Below, piece after piece: positions 60,175 to 64,000 of a DNA stretch of 64,000 nt (the first letter of the stretch is position 1; the number at the start of each line of letters is the position of its first letter). A program made the translations under genes and the position numbers. The stretch lies in the NCBI RefSeq assembly GCF_018320785.1, contig NC_054880.1, positions 2,138,139-2,202,138 of the forward strand. Direction: 5' to 3'. A model generated the notes under the pieces. It saw only the letters and a list, made by a program, of their open reading frames with translations. It made no database searches and was not told the DNA's origin. The stretch is from Cheilinus undulatus. Taxonomy: Eukaryota > Chordata > Actinopteri > Labriformes > Labridae.

Positions 60175-61407
60175 TCCCTCAGTCAGACTGAACAGAAACT
60201 GAACTGACTGCTGCAGCTGGAAGTTTCTGCACAGACTGACACACTTCACTGAGGACAACCATAGTCAAACATGTACACTCTGTTTAGATCCCTTCCCTAC
60301 AGCCCTTTTATATAAAATCACAAAACAAAAATACAAGATGCTGTTTGATTGCAGATAACATTAAATAGAACGAAAGACATCAACCCAACAACTACGGCAG
60401 CTGTCAAAAGCATCATTTTCACATTGTTCCTGTGACAGAGATGTTATTTCTACATGTTGTAGAATTGCTGCGAACACAATATCTCAAAAATGCGTGAAGG
60501 GAATTTTGTCAAGTCTGACAACAACCAAAACTCAGACTCAAGGGTGAACTAAAATGATTTTGGAGGTCAAGGGTCAAAGCCACCTCATATATTGTAAGGA
60601 TGTAGTAATTCTGCTGTGCCTCTTTGAATCACTATTGTCCTTTAGATAAACTAAAAACTCTTTAAAATTGCATCTCAAGGGGCTTTCTTTGAAAAAAATT
60701 CAAATTCACACGTAAGAATAGAGACGAGTGTTGGCATGAAAAATGTTAGAACTGGGGTAGAAAATGTACCTATAAATATAAAAAAAGAAAACGTATCAAA
60801 GAATAAGTACTTTTGACTGATGGTCAAGATGGGGAAAATTTTTTGCAGCAACAAATGAAGCAAAATATGAAGAAAATTTTAGATCTTTGCTTAAACTAAA
60901 TGTGGAACTACAGGAGATTTATCCTGATTCAGACATTCATGGAAAAAAAAGTTATTGAGATTGTAAGATTGAAACAAAGCAGAAAAAATGTAGCATTTCT
61001 CTTCTAGAATTAATCAAATGAATTTATGATTAATTTTCAAACTATATCCTTCATCTAAATGATAAAAATTAAGGAATCCTATGAATAGAAAATAAAAGAG
61101 GATCTAAAATAGAACCTACCCCACGGGTAGGGGATACCCAGGATACCTATGGTGGCCACTAAGGTTTTGTTTTAGGAATAAAGCCAACATAGACTGTAAA
61201 AAACATTCACTGAGACTCTGAAACCTCTCATTATAGAAAGACACAAGTCTCTGACTCTGACACAATAAACCAACTCAAATGTTTGTGTGTTTATTTGTAG
61301 AACAAAATTCTGACTTTATTGAACTGAGTTCCTTTAATGTTTACTGAAAAATGTTCAAATGACAGCAATATGACCCAAATTACAGGACAACAACATGGAA
61401 TTCAAAT
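60175..61407. other. V4-to-C3 spacer (insertion-free reference)
   Basis: Paralogous to 47942-51816 without the repeat at 48361 and the Tc1 at 49324. No gene. Confidence 0.6.
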
Positions 61408-61570
61408 TTTATTATTTTTGCCATTTTAAACATCAAACATACAAGAGGGAAGAAAAGCTTGTGATGAATCATTAAATCAAAGACAGAGACAGAAAGACAT
61501 TTTTGTTCACAGACTGAGAAGAAAAATCACCATGAGTGTAAAACCAGCAGCAGAGTCCCAGTGAGTCAGA

Positions 61571-61899
61571 TCAGAACTGGGTACACTGGTCTCTCCTCAG
61601 AGTCTCTGTGACTGGAGTCTGGGAGCCCTGGGTGGCCTCACAGGTCACAGAGCCCAGCTTCCTCCACTGGTTTGCTGTGATCCTCAGGGTGCTGCTCCAG
61701 CTGTAGAGAGCGTCCCTCTCCAGCACCGCAGGGCTCCTGCTTTCCTCCCCGCAGCTGATGCTGCTGCCGTCCACCTTCCAGGCCAGACTCCAGCCTGAGG
61801 GGAAGCCCTTGTTGGCCAGGCACATGAGCGTGGCCGTGGTACCCTGCTGCAGCTCCTCACGGGAGGGGGGCAGCACCGTCAGGGTGGGACGTGCATCAC
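61571..61899 (-). CDS. Immunoglobulin light-chain constant exon C3
   Basis: Intact, nearly identical to C2: acceptor [55 protein letters not shown] and terminal RRDQCTQF, stop TGA at 61571, AATAAA at 61408-61413. Distinctive: [10 protein letters not shown], where C2 has [10 protein letters not shown]; the same length, but a Cys is introduced that has no obvious partner. ITANQW replaces ITADQW. It joins J3 at 62545-62582. Confidence 0.93.
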
Positions 61900-62544
61900 C
61901 TAGGAGACACCAATCAGCTTAGAGGACAGGGAGCACACAGCAGCCAATCAAACACTTAGACACCCTTAATGTCTTACAGTTGATTTTCTTTTTTTAGGAC
62001 TTTGTGTCAGATGTTTTTCTGCTCCACCAGTCACTCACTCACACATTGTTTCACTTCCCTTTAAGAAGCCTCTCATGCACATCAGCACAGAGACCATCAT
62101 CACACTGAGAGCTTCAACAGAGATCATAAAATAAATATTTAGATATCAGAATTAAATAAATCCCCTCTGAATCATCCCTAAACATGTCTTTATATTTTCT
62201 TTTTAGCATAATATTAACAGACTACAATCAAGTAGTTGTTTGGTAATTTAAAACACACAAGATGATCAGAAAAATATTCATTTTCAAACAAAATAATCAT
62301 CAGATCAAAGATTTTCCACTTTTTTAAATCCTGTTGTAGATCATTACTTTGTGAAAGGCAAAGCAGAAAAAGAAACCCTGAGTAAAGCTGATCAGAGTAA
62401 ACCTCCAACATGGAGGACAAATCAAAGACATGAAAACTTCACCAGTCAAATTTAAACTCAAATATTTATCCACATCAAAACAAAATAACTGAGTTTAGAC
62501 ATTTTTCCTCCACTTTAGTTTTCAGTATTAAAACAGAAACTTAC

Positions 62545-62582
62545 TTCCAACATCCAGTCTGGTTCCTCCACCGAACGTGTAC
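62545..62582 (-). other. Ig light-chain J3 segment
   Basis: [12 protein letters not shown] with a GTAAGT donor; coding identical to J2. Confidence 0.9.
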
Positions 62583-62621
62583 CACAGTGATACAAACTCA
62601 TTGAGCCGTCGTACAAAAACC
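62583..62621 (-). other. J3 recombination signal (23-RSS)
   Basis: GGTTTTTGT, 23-bp spacer identical to J1 and J2, heptamer CACTGTG. Confidence 0.93.
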
Positions 62622-64000
62622 TCTGACAGTAGAGAGACACGGCTCTCTGACTTTAACACAAACAAACTGCTGGAAGCAGCTCTTGGTTCAAATAATAAAG
62701 CTCAAATAGGATAATAAAACTATTATTTTCCTTAAAGTAAGCATATTTTTAGATTGGTGTGATTTTTTAAAATATCCCACAGGTGAGACTTCTCTAACTG
62801 AGTCAGTAACTTCATTCATGGTGTAAAAGTGCCTAATGCCCAAACGCATTCTGGTAAACCCTACAGATTAAGGGATGGTTGTTGAATAATTTGAGTACCA
62901 TGAACAACAAATATTTAGAGTGATTGGATACTTTTTGTTCTAAACTTCAAAAGTGTTACATTACCTCAGAAAAAAAGCAGTTTTAGATTGGTAAGTTAAC
63001 AAAACTGATTTCTTTTTTTTTAACAACCTCTCACAGATCAGTCTTGGAGCGTACTTTGAAAGGTTTCCTATTCAATATCTTTTTAACATGCTTAATTTGG
63101 TACCCATACCACCGTCATATGAGCAGAAATAAACTGTCAGGCCTGATTTATGCTTCTGGGTTGAGGCTATGCCAGTTCCTATACTGTAGGTCCGTGCAGC
63201 CCTGAATAATACAGGTTACATTAATGTCAACTAAAATTAGGTCTAAAAATGTTAGTCAACTACCTTTGGTTCCATGAGCAAGACTAGACTAGCTACACAT
63301 AGATATTTCATTATTAAAACTCTGACAAAATGTAAGTTGAGTTTTTGTCAAGGAGACTAAAATGAGACTAAAATGTTAGTGCTGGACTGAAGATCAGTCA
63401 AAACCCATATTTCTCCACTGTACTTATACAGAATGTCAGGATTTTGGTGGGCAGATGGCTGAGTGCAGAGGTCATTAACTACATCAAAACAAGGGCCAGA
63501 TTTTGTCTTTTAACTAGATTTAGTTGGATTTTGTCAAATTTACCAGAGTAAAATAAATGCTTTAGTCTAATACACATATTATTTTTTATTTTTGTTCTTT
63601 CAAAATGTAAACATTTTAGGCATTTACTGTGAGATCAGTCCCTATCATCTATACTGCAGCCAGCCACAAGGGGGCGATTGAAATATTTTAGCTACGTATG
63701 TCCAGGACTGGGTTTGATGCTAAAATGCTGCATCCTGTTTGGTGAAAAACATTTTTTCTTGCCTCTCATTTTAAGAATTCATAACTGTGTCGTAATTTTG
63801 TCAGGTGGACGTGCATCAGGGGAGCAAAGTGTAAATCCACAGTACTGCAGAGCAAATTAAACATGATACTGACATTTATTAGATACTTAATATAGTGTAT
63901 TTTAGATTTAGGTCAAATCAGTCAAAAGATAATGTTAACATTTTACTCTTAACATTCTAGACAAACAACCATTTTGACATTTCACTAAAAACTTGATAAA
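62622..64000. other. J3 upstream DNA leading into a further V cassette
   Basis: 62622-63740 matches 41239-42930. At about 63775 it switches to the V upstream sequence (CATAACTGTGTCGTAATT), as at 45537, 53570 and 58903. Non-coding within the window. Confidence 0.65.

Overview
This is nuclear DNA of a ray-finned fish, probably a percomorph teleost. The evidence is (i) split, intron-containing C2H2 zinc-finger genes with a fish-type N-terminal exon, (ii) a kappa-type (teleost L1/L3-like) immunoglobulin light-chain locus with V, J and C segments and recombination signals, and (iii) a dense load of fish-type Tc1/mariner, hAT and piggyBac-like elements. No rRNA, tRNA, CRISPR or bacterial operon was seen.

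Left part (about 1-37.3 kb): a tandem array of five zinc-finger genes, all on the minus strand. Each has a 184-bp first exon (helical, coiled-coil-like N-terminus) and one large second exon (acidic linker plus C2H2 array), joined in phase 1. Gene 0 has only exon 1 here (3427-3610); its finger exon lies beyond the left edge. Gene 1 = 11372-11555 + 6252-7303 (411 aa). Gene 2 = 20107-20290 + 14968-16193 (469 aa). Gene 3 = 31059-31242 + 26008-27143 (439 aa). Gene 4 = 36800-36983 + 33460-34556 (426 aa, last finger lost by frameshift). Introns are 2.2-4.1 kb. Each first exon has the same upstream promoter module (ETS-type CACTTCCGG plus YY1-type GCCGCCATGTTG). Introns and spacers are themselves duplicated and carry shared old transposons (hAT MITE, Tc1 relic). 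Copy-specific younger insertions can be recognised because the other copies show the empty site.

Middle (37.3-40.1 kb): gene-free AT-rich DNA with transposon relics.

Right part (about 40-64 kb): an immunoglobulin light-chain locus of repeated cassettes. J and C lie on the minus strand and V segments on the plus strand, so V-J joining must occur by inversion. C1 (40180-40509, frameshifted)-J1, V1, V2 (5'-truncated pseudogene), C2-J2, V3, V4, C3-J3; flanking homology at 63.77-64.0 kb predicts another V just outside the window. V segments carry 12-bp-spacer RSSs and J segments 23-bp-spacer RSSs (kappa arrangement). V promoters have an octamer-like CTTTGCAT and a TATA-like box. A broken zinc-finger gene (55390-56329) sits between V3 and V4. 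A LINE fragment, a near-complete Tc1 element and other repeats separate the cassettes.

Functionally, the left array should encode nuclear DNA-binding proteins with diversified finger specificity, and the right part supplies germline segments for antibody light chains in B cells. No functional link between the two loci is visible; the zinc-finger pseudogene inside the Ig locus shows only that zinc-finger sequence reached both sides.
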